Notes: a model not told the origin generated them from the sequence alone. Shown: positions 51,452 to 60,396, counted from the first letter of the stretch. The stretch is DNA of 64,000 nt from Caulobacter sp. UNC279MFTsu5.1 (GCF_900114015.1 NZ_FORN01000017.1:32236-96235); one strand, 5' to 3'. Program-made: numbers and translations.

Positions 51452-52567
51452 ATGGGCGCTCCGGCTGATTTCACCCTCAAGGAGACCGCCGGTCACAAGA
51501 CCGCCGTGCTCTCGGGGGACTGGACCGCGCGCGGCATGGTCGACGCCGGCGAGCGCCTGGTCCAGGCCATGGAGGGCTCCCAGGCCATCGACCTGGACCT
51601 GAGCGACATCACCCGCTGCGACACCGCCGGGGCCTACGCCATCATCCGCGCCGCCGACGGCCGGATCAGCGCGGGCAAGATCAAGGCCGGACCGCGCACC
51701 CTGCGCCTGCTGCAGCTGGTCGACGACGCCATCCAGGTCGAGCCCGAGGCCGCGCCGCCGCGCAAGGGCTTCCAGGCCCTGCTGGAGCGCATCGGCCGGG
51801 GCGTCTACGGCCTGGGCGACGACCTCTACAGCACCCTGGCCTTCCTCGGCCACCTGCTGGTCGCCATCGGCCGCTGCATCGCCAAGCCCAGCCGCATCCG
51901 CTGGGCGCCGGTGGTGGCCCTGGCCGAGCGCGCCGGGCTCGACGCCATCCCGATCGTCGCGGTCACCACCTTCTTCATCGGCGCGGTGGTGGCCCTGCTG
52001 GGCGCCAACATGCTGACCCAGTTCGGGGCCCAGGTGTTCGCCGTCGAGCTGATCGGCATCTCGGTGCTGCGCGAGTTCAACATCCTGATCACCGCCATCC
52101 TGCTGGCCGGCCGCTCGGCCTCCAGCTTCGCGGCCGAGATCGGCTCGATGAAGATGAACCAGGAGATCGACGCCATGCAGGTCATGGGCGTCGACCCGTA
52201 CGAGGCCCTGGTCCTGCCGCGCTTCGCCGCCCTGCTGATCACCATCCCCCTGCTGACCTTCGTGGCCACCCTGGCGGGCCTGGCCGGCGGCATGCTGGTC
52301 ACCTGGACGGCGCTGGACCTGTCGCCGACCTTCTTCCTGCAGCGCATGCAGGACTCGGTCGGCGTGCAGCATTTCTGGATCGGCCTGTCGAAGGCCCCGG
52401 TCATGGCCATGGTCATCGCCGCCATCGGCTGCCGCCAGGGCATGGAGGTCGGCAACGACGTCGAATCCCTGGGCCGGCGCGTCACCGCCGCCGTGGTCCA
52501 CGCCATCTTCGCGATCATCGCCATCGATGCGGTCTTCGCCCTGATCTACATGGAGCTGGACCTGTGA
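51452..52567 (+). CDS. mlaE: STAS-MlaE fusion permease of an MCE lipid transporter
   Basis: The 371-residue protein joins an N-terminal STAS domain (1-95, with LSDITRCDTAGAYAIIRAAD, the MlaB role) to a MlaE permease with five or six helices (FFIGAVVALLGANMLTQFGAQ, ILLAGRSASSFAAEIGSMKMNQEIDAMQVMG). It moves phospholipid between the inner membrane and the MCE ring. Its stop overlaps the ATPase start. First gene of a four-gene operon in which every junction overlaps. Confidence 0.92.
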   Translation: MGAPADFTLKETAGHKTAVLSGDWTARGMVDAGERLVQAMEGSQAIDLDLSDITRCDTAGAYAIIRAADGRISAGKIKAGPRTLRLLQLVDDAIQVEPEAAPPRKGFQALLERIGRGVYGLGDDLYSTLAFLGHLLVAIGRCIAKPSRIRWAPVVALAERAGLDAIPIVAVTTFFIGAVVALLGANMLTQFGAQVFAVELIGISVLREFNILITAILLAGRSASSFAAEIGSMKMNQEIDAMQVMGVDPYEALVLPRFAALLITIPLLTFVATLAGLAGGMLVTWTALDLSPTFFLQRMQDSVGVQHFWIGLSKAPVMAMVIAAIGCRQGMEVGNDVESLGRRVTAAVVHAIFAIIAIDAVFALIYMELDL

Positions 52568-53403
52568 GCCCGGCGAAAACGCCCCAGGCGGCCGAGGACG
52601 AGGCCCCGTCGACCGCCGAGGCCCCGCCGATCCGGGTCACGGGCCTGGTCTCGCGGTTCGGCGACAACGTCATCCACGACGGCCTGGACCTGACGGCCAA
52701 CCGCGGCGAGGTGCTGGGCGTGGTCGGCGGTTCGGGCGCCGGCAAGTCGGTCTTGCTCAACACCATCATCGGCCTGAAGGTCCCCGACGGCGGCTCGGTC
52801 AAGCTGTTCGGCCAGGACATGGCCGACGCCTCACGCCGCCGCTGGAACGTCATCGAGCGCCGCTGGGGCGTGCTGTTCCAGCAGGGGGCGCTGTTCTCGA
52901 ACCTGACGGTGCGCGAGAACGTCGCCGCGCCGCTGCACGAGCACACCCGCCTGCCCAAAGGCGAGATCGAGCATCTGGCCGACCTGAAGATCGCCCTGGT
53001 CGGCCTGCCCGCCCGGGCCGGCAACCTCAAGCCCGCCGAGCTGTCGGGCGGCATGCGCAAGCGCGCCGGCCTGGCCCGCGCCCTGGCCATGGACCCCGAG
53101 CTATTGTTCCTGGACGAGCCCACCGCCGGCCTGGACCCAATCAGCGCCGCGGCCTTCGACACCCTGATCAAGGACCTGTCCGACAGCCTGGACCTGACGG
53201 TGTTCATGATCACCCACGACCTGGACACCCTGTACGAGATCACCGACCGCATCGCGGTGATCGCGGACAAGCACGTGGTCGCCACCGGCTCGGTCCAGGA
53301 GCTGGAGAAGAACGACCACCCCTGGATCCAGGAATATTTCATGGGACCGCGAGGACGCGCGGCGGCCCGCCAGGCGCCGCAGTCGACACCGAGGACGAGC
53401 TGA
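52564..53403 (+). CDS. mlaF: MlaF-type ATPase of the MCE lipid transporter
   Basis: A GTG overlaps the permease TGA. The 279-residue ATPase has Walker A GGSGAGKS, signature LSGGMRKRAGLARAL, Walker B LLFLDEPTAGLDP and the H-loop MITHD. The N-terminal 20 residues and a C-terminal tail (about 260-279) are unlike the core and may be flexible. It powers the MlaE permease. Confidence 0.93.
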   Translation: MSPAKTPQAAEDEAPSTAEAPPIRVTGLVSRFGDNVIHDGLDLTANRGEVLGVVGGSGAGKSVLLNTIIGLKVPDGGSVKLFGQDMADASRRRWNVIERRWGVLFQQGALFSNLTVRENVAAPLHEHTRLPKGEIEHLADLKIALVGLPARAGNLKPAELSGGMRKRAGLARALAMDPELLFLDEPTAGLDPISAAAFDTLIKDLSDSLDLTVFMITHDLDTLYEITDRIAVIADKHVVATGSVQELEKNDHPWIQEYFMGPRGRAAARQAPQSTPRTS

Positions 53404-54341
53404 TGGAAAGAAACGCCAACTACGCCCTGGTGGGAGCCATGACGCTGATCCTGTTCATGGGTCTGCTGGTCTTCTTCGTCTGGCTGGCCAAGCTGAGCTT
53501 CAACCAGGAGTACGACCTCTACGACGTGCTGTTCGTCGGCCCGGTGCGCGGCCTGTCGGACGGCGGCGAGGTGCACTTCAACGGCATCAAGGTCGGCGAG
53601 GTCACCAAGATCGCCCTGGACAAGAGCGATCCCAACCGCGTCATCGCCCGTGTGCGCGTCACCTCGGACGTGCCGATCAAGACCGACAGCTTCGCCACCC
53701 TGGAGCCCCAGGGCATCACCGGCGTCAACTATGTGCAGATCACCGCCGGCGCGCCGTCCAAGCCGCTGCTGAAGACCACGGTCAGGAGCGGCGAGGTGCC
53801 GGTGATCCGCAGCCAGCGCAGCGCCCTGTCCGACCTGCTGGAAGGCGGCGGCACGGTGTTGACCCGCACCATCGAGGCCCTGGACCGCGTCAACCGCGTG
53901 CTGTCTGACGACAACGTCAAGACCTTCGGCGCCTCGCTCCGCGACGTCCAGGCGGTCACCGCCGAACTGCGCGAGCGCAAGGCGATCATCGCCGACGCCC
54001 AGAAGGCCCTGCAGAGCATCGAGGTCACCTCGACCCGGATCGGCGAGCTGTCGGACTCGGTCAACGGCCTGGCCAACGGCGACGCCAAGCGCACCCTGAA
54101 GAACCTGGGCGACGCCGCCGACGAGTTGAAGGCCACGGCCAAGGACGTGCGCGGCATGGTCGGCAAGCTGGAAGGCCCGACCAGCGACTTCGCCACCACC
54201 GGCCTGCCGCAGCTGTCGTCGGCGGTCGTCACCCTGCAGTCGGCCGCCGAGTCCCTGGACCGGCTGGTCAGCGAAGTCGAACAGAACCCGCGCGCCCTGG
54301 TCGGCAAGGCGCCGCCCAAGGAACTGGAGGTCAAGCCGTGA
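53403..54341 (+). CDS. mlaD: MlaD-type MCE-domain protein
   Basis: The ATG overlaps the ATPase TGA (TGATG). The 312-residue protein has one N-terminal membrane helix (about 7-28), an MCE domain (about 38-120; VGPVRGLSDGGEVHFNGIKVGEV) and a long helical tail (about 150-290) predicted to coil. MCE proteins form hexameric periplasmic lipid channels. Confidence 0.92.
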   Translation: MERNANYALVGAMTLILFMGLLVFFVWLAKLSFNQEYDLYDVLFVGPVRGLSDGGEVHFNGIKVGEVTKIALDKSDPNRVIARVRVTSDVPIKTDSFATLEPQGITGVNYVQITAGAPSKPLLKTTVRSGEVPVIRSQRSALSDLLEGGGTVLTRTIEALDRVNRVLSDDNVKTFGASLRDVQAVTAELRERKAIIADAQKALQSIEVTSTRIGELSDSVNGLANGDAKRTLKNLGDAADELKATAKDVRGMVGKLEGPTSDFATTGLPQLSSAVVTLQSAAESLDRLVSEVEQNPRALVGKAPPKELEVKP

Positions 54342-54976
54342 GCATCCTGCGCATCACCCTGCGGACGGCGACGATCGCCGTCACGGCCGTCGCCCTCACC
54401 GGCTGCATCAGCGTGTTCCCGAAGACCAAGCCGTCCGGCCTCTACCGCTTCGGCCACGCCCCGGTCGAAAGCTCGCGGCCGGCCAGCGAGAAGGGCTTCG
54501 GGGTCTACAAGACGCCGACGGTCTTCACCCGGGCCGCCATGAGCGACCGCCTGCTGTCGGTGACCAACGGCGAGGCCGCCTACATCGCTGACGCCCGCTG
54601 GGTCTCGCCGGCCATCGTGCTGTTCGACGAGGCCGTGGCCCGGTCCTTCGAGTCCGAGACCAGCAGCGCCCGCCTGGTCACCCGGGGCGAGGCCCTCAAG
54701 GCGGCGATGGCCCTGCGCCTGGAGGTCCGCTCGTTCGAGACCGACTATGTGAACGGCCCCAAGGCGCCGCCGGAGGTGCTGGTCGAGATCCGCGCCGTCA
54801 TGACCCGCAGCAACGACCGCGCCCTGCTGGGCGACAAGGTGTTCGTGGCCCGGGTCAAGGCCGCCGACAACCGCCTGTCGGCCATCGTCCCGGCCTATGA
54901 CCACGCGGTCGGCCAGGCGCTGTCGGAGATTGTCGACTGGGTCGACGAGGCGGGCGCGAAGCTGCCGGCGGCGTAA
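54338..54976 (+). CDS. ABC-transport auxiliary lipoprotein of the MCE system
   Basis: A GTG overlaps the MCE-gene TGA. The 212-residue protein has a lipoprotein signal with the lipobox LTGC (Cys23), followed by a PqiC-like (ABC_trans_aux) domain. It would sit in the outer membrane as the partner receiving or delivering lipid. This gene ends the operon; a long repeat element follows it. Confidence 0.88.
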   Translation: MSILRITLRTATIAVTAVALTGCISVFPKTKPSGLYRFGHAPVESSRPASEKGFGVYKTPTVFTRAAMSDRLLSVTNGEAAYIADARWVSPAIVLFDEAVARSFESETSSARLVTRGEALKAAMALRLEVRSFETDYVNGPKAPPEVLVEIRAVMTRSNDRALLGDKVFVARVKAADNRLSAIVPAYDHAVGQALSEIVDWVDEAGAKLPAA

Positions 54977-54981
54977 CCCTT

Positions 54982-55091
54982 GTTGTCATCCCGGACAAGG
55001 CCCGAAGGGCCGCAGATCCGGGACCGCCGCAAGCGCCGAGTTCACGCGTCGGTCCCGGATCTTCGCGCTACGCGCTCGTCCGGGATGACAA
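54982..55091. repeat. Long palindromic repeat, copy B
   Basis: The element begins TTGTCATCCCGGAC and ends with GTCCGGGATGACAA, 110 bp in all. It lies between the convergent MCE lipoprotein and Fur-family genes and shares its 12-bp termini with the copy at 45637. The interior contains further complementary GATCCGGGACC and GGTCCCGGATC segments, so the whole folds into a cruciform-like structure. Confidence 0.72.
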
Positions 55092-55123
55092 CCCTTTTGG
55101 CCATATGCGATAGCCGGCCCCCC

Positions 55124-55588
55124 TCACCCTTCCGGCTCCTCCCCGACCCGGTCGACGGTCGCGCGGATTGCCCCAGGATCGCGCCGGAACCGCACCAGGA
55201 TCTCCACGCTGTCCGGCCGCCGGGCCAGGGCGTCGCGGACCATGGCCAGCAGGGTGTCGGGCGAGACGTGCAGGTCCACGACCTGGGCGGACTCCTCATA
55301 GACCAGATGCGAATGCGGCTCGGGCACGGTGTCGAACACCAGCTCGGTCGTCGTGGTGGGCAACCGGCCGATCAGGCCGTGGTCGGCGAGGATCTCCAGC
55401 TGCCGGGCCAGTTCGCCCGACGTCACCGCCAGGCCCGCTTCGGCGACCAGGTCGGCGGCCTCCGCCACGGTCAGGTGCACCTCCGGCGAGGCCCGCAGCA
55501 GGGCCAGCAGGCGCGGCAACGACCCGTGCCCGGGCAGGCCGGCGCGGCGCAGCTCCTCGCGCAATACGGCGTCCACCGTATGGGGCAT
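55124..55588 (-). CDS. Fur-family regulator without cysteines
   Basis: The 154-residue protein has a Fur winged helix (about 10-80) and dimerisation domain (about 85-140, with HSHLVYEESAQVVDLH). It contains H92 and H94 but no cysteine at all, so it lacks the CxxC zinc site of Fur and PerR and is closer to Irr-type or peroxide-responding variants. A GGAGG site precedes the ATG. It is divergent from oxyR by 272 bp, so it may co-regulate oxidative-stress or iron genes. The identity within the family is uncertain. Confidence 0.75.
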   Translation of the reverse strand: MPHTVDAVLREELRRAGLPGHGSLPRLLALLRASPEVHLTVAEAADLVAEAGLAVTSGELARQLEILADHGLIGRLPTTTTELVFDTVPEPHSHLVYEESAQVVDLHVSPDTLLAMVRDALARRPDSVEILVRFRRDPGAIRATVDRVGEEPEG

Positions 55589-55847
55589 TTCAGCGTCCTC
55601 CCGAGAGGCCGTGGATGATCGCGATCCTGCGTCGCCGCGATCTTGCCTCGACCTCGAAGACTGGCCGCGTCGGGTTCCCGCCGCGTCCAGAAAGCCGTTC
55701 CGCCAACCCTGGCGATCTCGAAACGATCCTGTCCGTCATCCTGGCCGGGCCGCCACGCGGGCGCCAACGAGCCCGTCCCGGCGTCGGCCGGACTCATCAT
55801 TCGCCCATCATTGTGATAAAAAGAAGCGCCAAATCTAAATGATCGCG

Positions 55848-55862
55848 ATAGGCTTGACCTAT
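55848..55862. promoter_or_regulatory. OxyR-type site overlapping the oxyR start
   Basis: ATAG-N7-CTAT matches the OxyR half-element. The right arm ends inside the oxyR ATG (55861-55863), so binding would occlude translation or transcription start and suits negative autoregulation. Confidence 0.5.
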
Positions 55863-56766
55863 GAACCTTCGCGACCTCCGCTATCTGCTCGCCGTGGCCG
55901 AACACGAGCATTTCGGGCGCGCCGCCAAGGCCTGCGGCGTCAGCCAACCGACCCTGTCGGTGCAGATCCGCAAGCTCGAGGACCTGATGGGCGTGACGCT
56001 GTTCGAGCGCAGCAGCAAGACCGCCGCCCCGACCGCCGCCTGCCTGCAGCTGATCGGCCACGCCCGCGCCGCGGTGACCGAGGCCGAGGCCATCCTGGCC
56101 ACGGCGCGCAACCTGCGCGACCCGCTGTCGGGCCGCTTCCGGCTGGGCATCATCCCCACCCTGGCCCCCTATCTGCTGCCGCTGGTCTTCGCGCCGTTGC
56201 GCGAGGCGCTGCCGACGCTGGAGCTGGAGCCCTGGGAGGACCAGACCACGGCCCTGCTGGAGCGGCTGCGGACCCACGAGCTGGACGCCGCCCTGCTGGC
56301 GACCGAGGAGGACGGGTCCGACCTGGTCAGCCGCCCGCTCTTCGACGAGCCGTTCCTGGCCGCCCTGCCGCCCGAACACCCGCTGGCCGGGCGCCCGGTG
56401 ATCGTCGAGACCGACCTGGCGCGCGACATCCTGGTGCTGGCCGACGGCCACTGCCTGCGCGACCAGACGATGGAGGCCTGCGGCGGCGACGCGGCCCTGG
56501 GCGGCCCCCTGCGGGCGTCCAGCCTGCCGACCCTGCTGAACATGGTGGCGGCGGGCTATGGCACCACGCTGATCCCCGGGCTGGCGGCCGGGGCGGCGCA
56601 GGACGCGGGCATCGTGCTGCGCCCGCTCTCGACCCGGGCCGGACGCACCGTCCGCATCGCCTGGCGCGCGCACTTCCCCCGCCGCGCCGCGGTGGAGGCG
56701 GTGGGCGAGGTCATCGCCGACCGCCTGCGCGCCTTCGCCGAGGGCGCGGCGGCTGGCGCGGTTTAG
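55861..56766 (+). CDS. oxyR: Hydrogen peroxide sensor OxyR
   Basis: The 301-residue LysR-type regulator has an HTH (1-60; HFGRAAKACGVSQPTLSVQIRKLE) and an OxyR ligand domain. The two redox cysteines are present as C198 and C207 in LADGHCLRDQTMEAC, and the downstream RASSLPTLLNMVAAGYGTTLIPGLA matches OxyR closely. Peroxide forms the C198-C207 disulfide, activating catalase and related genes. Two further Cys (C25, C61) are outside the redox site. An OxyR-type site overlaps its start. Confidence 0.93.
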   Translation: MNLRDLRYLLAVAEHEHFGRAAKACGVSQPTLSVQIRKLEDLMGVTLFERSSKTAAPTAACLQLIGHARAAVTEAEAILATARNLRDPLSGRFRLGIIPTLAPYLLPLVFAPLREALPTLELEPWEDQTTALLERLRTHELDAALLATEEDGSDLVSRPLFDEPFLAALPPEHPLAGRPVIVETDLARDILVLADGHCLRDQTMEACGGDAALGGPLRASSLPTLLNMVAAGYGTTLIPGLAAGAAQDAGIVLRPLSTRAGRTVRIAWRAHFPRRAAVEAVGEVIADRLRAFAEGAAAGAV

Positions 56767-56774
56767 TTTTTAAT

Positions 56775-56806
56775 CCGCTCGTCCCGGCGAAGGCCGGGAT
56801 GAGCGG
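56775..56806. terminator. REP-type hairpin between convergent genes, copy 3
   Basis: CCGCTCGTCCCGGC and GCCGGGATGAGCGG form a 14-bp stem (one G-T pair) with a GAAG loop. It lies in the 53-bp gap between oxyR and the DUF2336 gene, which converge. Same family as 1845 and 3460. Confidence 0.62.
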
Positions 56807-56819
56807 AATGACGAGAAGC

Positions 56820-57959
56820 CTACCCCGCCGCCACAGCCGCCTTGGCCTGCTCGTGCAGGCGGTCGGCGCGGTCCAGCAGGTAGTCGGCGTCCTCGCGCGA
56901 CACCGCCGGCGAGGCGGTCAGGAAGCGCTGGATCATGTGCTCCTGGAACCGTTCGCGGTCGCCGGGGCGGCCGTCGTATTCCAGGGCGTGGAAGGCGTCG
57001 ACGCCGGCGCGCAGGGCCGGGAACAGGCGTGGCGGCAGGCCGGCCCGCTCGCAGATCGCCTTCAGGCCCAGGGTTCCGGCGTCATGGATCATCAGCCAGG
57101 TGCGGTGATGCGGCACGCCGGCCAGTTCGGCCACGCCCCACTCGAAGAAGGTCATGTGGCCGTGGGCCAGGGCCCGCAGCAGCAGCGACGGCGACAGCCG
57201 GCCGACGCTGGCCAGGTGGGCGGCGAAGGCCTTGGCGTCGGCCGAGCGGCCGGCCTGGTCGACCAGGTCGATCGTCGCCCGTTCCTTGGCGCCGAGAATG
57301 AGCTCCAGGGTCCGTTCGGCCGACAGCGGGTGGGTGGCCAGGATGTGGTCGCGCACATGGTCGCCGACCATGTCGATCAGGCGCTCGGTCACCGACAGCG
57401 GCAGGGCCGAGCGGTAGGCCACCGCGGTCAGCACCGTCTCGGACTTGGCGAAGCGCTCCAGCGCCCGCTGCAGGGTGGTCTCCGACATCCGGGCGTTGTC
57501 GTTGGCGCAGACGGCGGCGACCACGTCCTCGGCGCCCTGCTCGACCAGCAGGGTCGTGACCTTGGCCGACAGCTTGGGACGCTTGGCCACGGCCATCTGG
57601 CGCACCGGCCCGCCCAGGCGGACGATCTCGGCCAGGTCGGCGTCACTGAACACCGGCGAGAAGCTGATCACCGGCAACGACACGCTCTCGACGTCGCGGG
57701 CCAGGCGGTTGGCGACGTCGGCCGGCAGGGTCGGCGAATTGCGCAGGGTCACGGCCAGGGCGCGGCGGACCAGCTCGGCGGCGTCGGCGGCCATCACCCG
57801 CAGGATCTCGGCGGCCAGGGCGCGCTGCTCGTCGTCCAGCTCGGCGCGGTCGATAGTGCGGCACAGCTTGTGGGCGGCCAGGGCGCGCTCGTCGGGCGTC
57901 GCGCCCTTCACCAGCATGCGGATGTCGTGTTCGGTCAGGGCGGCGCGGGTGGTGGCCAT
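56820..57959 (-). CDS. DUF2336-domain protein
   Basis: From the ATG at 57959 (GGGGGAGAACG upstream) the protein has 379 residues, soluble and all-helical, with repeated 35-40-residue units resembling HEAT or leucine-rich-like repeats (e.g. RRALAVTLRNSPTLPADVANRLARD, LERFAKSETVLTAVAYRSALPLSVTERLIDMV). It matches the alphaproteobacterial DUF2336 family, of unknown function. It is divergent from a hybrid histidine kinase, which may hint at a shared signalling role, but no direct evidence is visible. Confidence 0.82.
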   Translation of the reverse strand: MATTRAALTEHDIRMLVKGATPDERALAAHKLCRTIDRAELDDEQRALAAEILRVMAADAAELVRRALAVTLRNSPTLPADVANRLARDVESVSLPVISFSPVFSDADLAEIVRLGGPVRQMAVAKRPKLSAKVTTLLVEQGAEDVVAAVCANDNARMSETTLQRALERFAKSETVLTAVAYRSALPLSVTERLIDMVGDHVRDHILATHPLSAERTLELILGAKERATIDLVDQAGRSADAKAFAAHLASVGRLSPSLLLRALAHGHMTFFEWGVAELAGVPHHRTWLMIHDAGTLGLKAICERAGLPPRLFPALRAGVDAFHALEYDGRPGDRERFQEHMIQRFLTASPAVSREDADYLLDRADRLHEQAKAAVAAG

Positions 57960-58120
57960 CGTTCTCCCCCTCAAGTCCACGGAACGGCGGGGAATCGGAT
58001 CATCCCCCGTTATGCTTAACGATTGTTTGCCCTCAAAGCCGTGGTCGTTAACGATAAGCCGTAACGTGGCGCAAACCGCGATCGCCTAGGGTCTGCCCTC
58101 ACCAGTCGAGGAATCAGTCC

Positions 58121-59932
58121 TTGTTCGCCGAGCGCCGACAAAACACCCCCGTGGACGGCGACGCCGCTGACGCCCGCCTGGCGCTGGACGCCCAGACCGC
58201 CCTGCTGCCCTACGCCCTGGCCGTGTTCGCCGTCAGCCTGCCGATCTATGTCTGGGCCAGCTCGTTCGCGCAGAACGCCGGCTGGATGGCGATCAGCTTC
58301 GCGGTGTTCGCGATCAACTGGGGCGTCTTCTACGGCGTGGTCGCCTGGCTGCGCGGCGACGCGGCCCAGGACCTGACCCGCCGCGCGCGGGTGCAGGTGA
58401 TGTCCGGCCTGCTCTGGGCCGTGGCGGTGGGTCAGATGGCCGCCTTCGCCGACGGGGCGGGCGGCGTGCGCGAGACCCTCCTGCTGCTGTCGGCCGGGGC
58501 GGCCGTGGTCTGTATCTTCTTCGCCGCCCCCTGCCTTCTGGCCCTGCTGCTGACCGCCCCGGTCGCCGCGGTCGGGCCGCTGTACCTGCTGTTCGCCCAT
58601 CCCGAGAGCGAGCGGTCCGGCGCCATGGCTTTCGGGGCCATCGCCCTGGCCATGGCCCTGTCGCTGGTCCTCAACCGCATGCTGCGCCGCCAGCACGCCC
58701 TGGCCCTGGCCCACGAGGCCCTGCTGGAGGAGCGGCTGACCGTGCTGGAGGCCGCCGAGCGCGCCGCCCGATCCAAGTCCGACATCGTCGCCACCCTCAG
58801 CCACGAGATCCGCAACGGCCTGACCGGCGTGACCCACGTGCTGGCGGCGGCCGCTGGGAAAGGCGGGCGCGCGGCCCCCTCCCGCGAGCAGTTGAACGCC
58901 GCCCTCGACGCCGCCCAGGACCTGGTCGCCGTGCTGAACGCCACCCTGGACTCCGAGACCGCCGAATCCGGCCGCCTGGCCGTCGAGAGCGTGGCCTTCG
59001 AGCCCGTCCGCCTGATCCGCGACCTGGTGCTGCTGGACCGCCCCCACGCCGTCGCCAAGGGGCTGGAGCTGGCCGTCCATGTCGAGCCGGACCTGGAGCA
59101 CCGCCAGCTTGGGGCCGCGATCGGCGATCCCCTGCGCACCCGCCAGATCATCGCCAACATCGTCGGCAACGCCGTCAAGTACACCGTGCGCGGCCGGATC
59201 GAAGTCCGGGTCGAGCGGCGCGAGGGCCAGATCGCCATCGAGGTGGCCGACACCGGCCCCGGCCTGTCGCCGGCCGAGATGGACCAGGCTTTCCAGGCGT
59301 TCCAGCGCGTCGAGCGCACCGGGGCGGGAGTCAACGGCGCGGGCCTGGGCCTGTCGCTGTCGCGCCAGCTGGCCAGGCTGATGGGCGGGGCCCTGGAGGC
59401 GACCAGCGCCGTCGGCGTCGGCAGCTGCTTCACCCTGACCCTGCCGTTCGACGAGACCGCCCTGTGCGCGATCGAGCCGGCTGGCGGCGAGGCCGCGCCG
59501 CCGGTCGAGGCCGCCGGAGCCCCGCCGCGCAACCTGCGGATCCTGGTCGCCGAGGACGACGCCCTCAACGCCGCCATGCTGCGCGCCATCCTCGAGCAGC
59601 TGGGCCACCAGGTGGTCCATGCCCAGAACGGCCGCCGCGCCCTGGACCTGGCCCGGATCTGCGACTTCGACCTGGTGATGCTGGACGGCCGCATGCCGGT
59701 CCTGGACGGTCCCCAGACCGCCGCCGCCCTGCGCGCCCTGGACGGCGGCAACCGCGACGTGGCGATCGTGGCGGTGATCGGCGGCGACGCCGACGAGGCC
59801 CGCGAATGCCTGGACGCCGGAGCCGACACCGTGCTGCGCAAGCCGGTCAGCGTCGCGGCCGTGGCCCGCGCCGTGGCCGACGCGGCGACTCTGGACCGCA
59901 AGACCGTCTCCAGCCAGGCGGCGGTCGCCTGA
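58121..59932 (+). CDS. Membrane hybrid histidine kinase with receiver domain
   Basis: From a TTG at 58121 (GAGGAA upstream) the protein has 603 residues: about six membrane helices (30-195), a coiled linker, a HisKA domain with H228 in TLSHEIRNGLTG, an ATPase with N-box IVGNAVKY and G1 DTGPGLS, and a C-terminal receiver. The receiver keeps the acidic pair EDD, the acceptor Asp in VMLDGRMPVLDG and the Lys in LRKPVS, but the usual Thr/Ser after beta-4 is Gly (VAVIGGDAD). It would sense a membrane signal; the output is unknown. Confidence 0.88.
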   Translation: MFAERRQNTPVDGDAADARLALDAQTALLPYALAVFAVSLPIYVWASSFAQNAGWMAISFAVFAINWGVFYGVVAWLRGDAAQDLTRRARVQVMSGLLWAVAVGQMAAFADGAGGVRETLLLLSAGAAVVCIFFAAPCLLALLLTAPVAAVGPLYLLFAHPESERSGAMAFGAIALAMALSLVLNRMLRRQHALALAHEALLEERLTVLEAAERAARSKSDIVATLSHEIRNGLTGVTHVLAAAAGKGGRAAPSREQLNAALDAAQDLVAVLNATLDSETAESGRLAVESVAFEPVRLIRDLVLLDRPHAVAKGLELAVHVEPDLEHRQLGAAIGDPLRTRQIIANIVGNAVKYTVRGRIEVRVERREGQIAIEVADTGPGLSPAEMDQAFQAFQRVERTGAGVNGAGLGLSLSRQLARLMGGALEATSAVGVGSCFTLTLPFDETALCAIEPAGGEAAPPVEAAGAPPRNLRILVAEDDALNAAMLRAILEQLGHQVVHAQNGRRALDLARICDFDLVMLDGRMPVLDGPQTAAALRALDGGNRDVAIVAVIGGDADEARECLDAGADTVLRKPVSVAAVARAVADAATLDRKTVSSQAAVA

Positions 59933-60078
59933 TTTCCGTTCGCCGCCCGTGACGTCGCGCGCCCGCGGCCCTTACTTTGAGTTGCGCCGCTCCGCCATCA
60001 TGGCCAAGCTCGCGGGACCGCACCCTATCGGTCCGCCTGCGCCGTCACCCTGACGACGCCATTCCTCTTGGAGTTCTT

Positions 60079-60396
60079 ATGAAAAAAGTCCTTGCTCTCG
60101 GACTGTCGGCGATCGCGCTTTTCACGGCCTCGTCGGCCTTGGCCGATTCCAATATCGAGGGCCCGGTCATCGGGTGGCGCCTGCAGAACTACGTGCCGAA
60201 CAATGTCACGGTCTACTTCACGGGATCCTCCTGCGCGCAGGGCGCCCTGACGTTCGGTCCCGCTGCCACGGCCGATGACCGCAACAGGTTCTATTCGCTG
60301 ATCCTCACCTCGCGCTCGACCGGAAAGAAGATCGGCGTGTTCTACGAAACCGTCAGCGGAAACTGCCAGATCCAGTCGTTCTACACCCTGGACTGA
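60079..60396 (+). CDS. Small secreted hypothetical protein (105 aa)
   Basis: The start at 60079 follows TTGGAG and gives a 22-residue signal peptide (MKKVLALGLSAIALF...SALA). The mature 83 residues contain two Cys (in SSCAQG and SGNCQIQ), which could form a disulfide, and aromatic-rich beta-like segments. I do not recognise the family. It stands between the kinase and the CoA-transferase gene, on the same strand as both. Confidence 0.72.
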   Translation: MKKVLALGLSAIALFTASSALADSNIEGPVIGWRLQNYVPNNVTVYFTGSSCAQGALTFGPAATADDRNRFYSLILTSRSTGKKIGVFYETVSGNCQIQSFYTLD

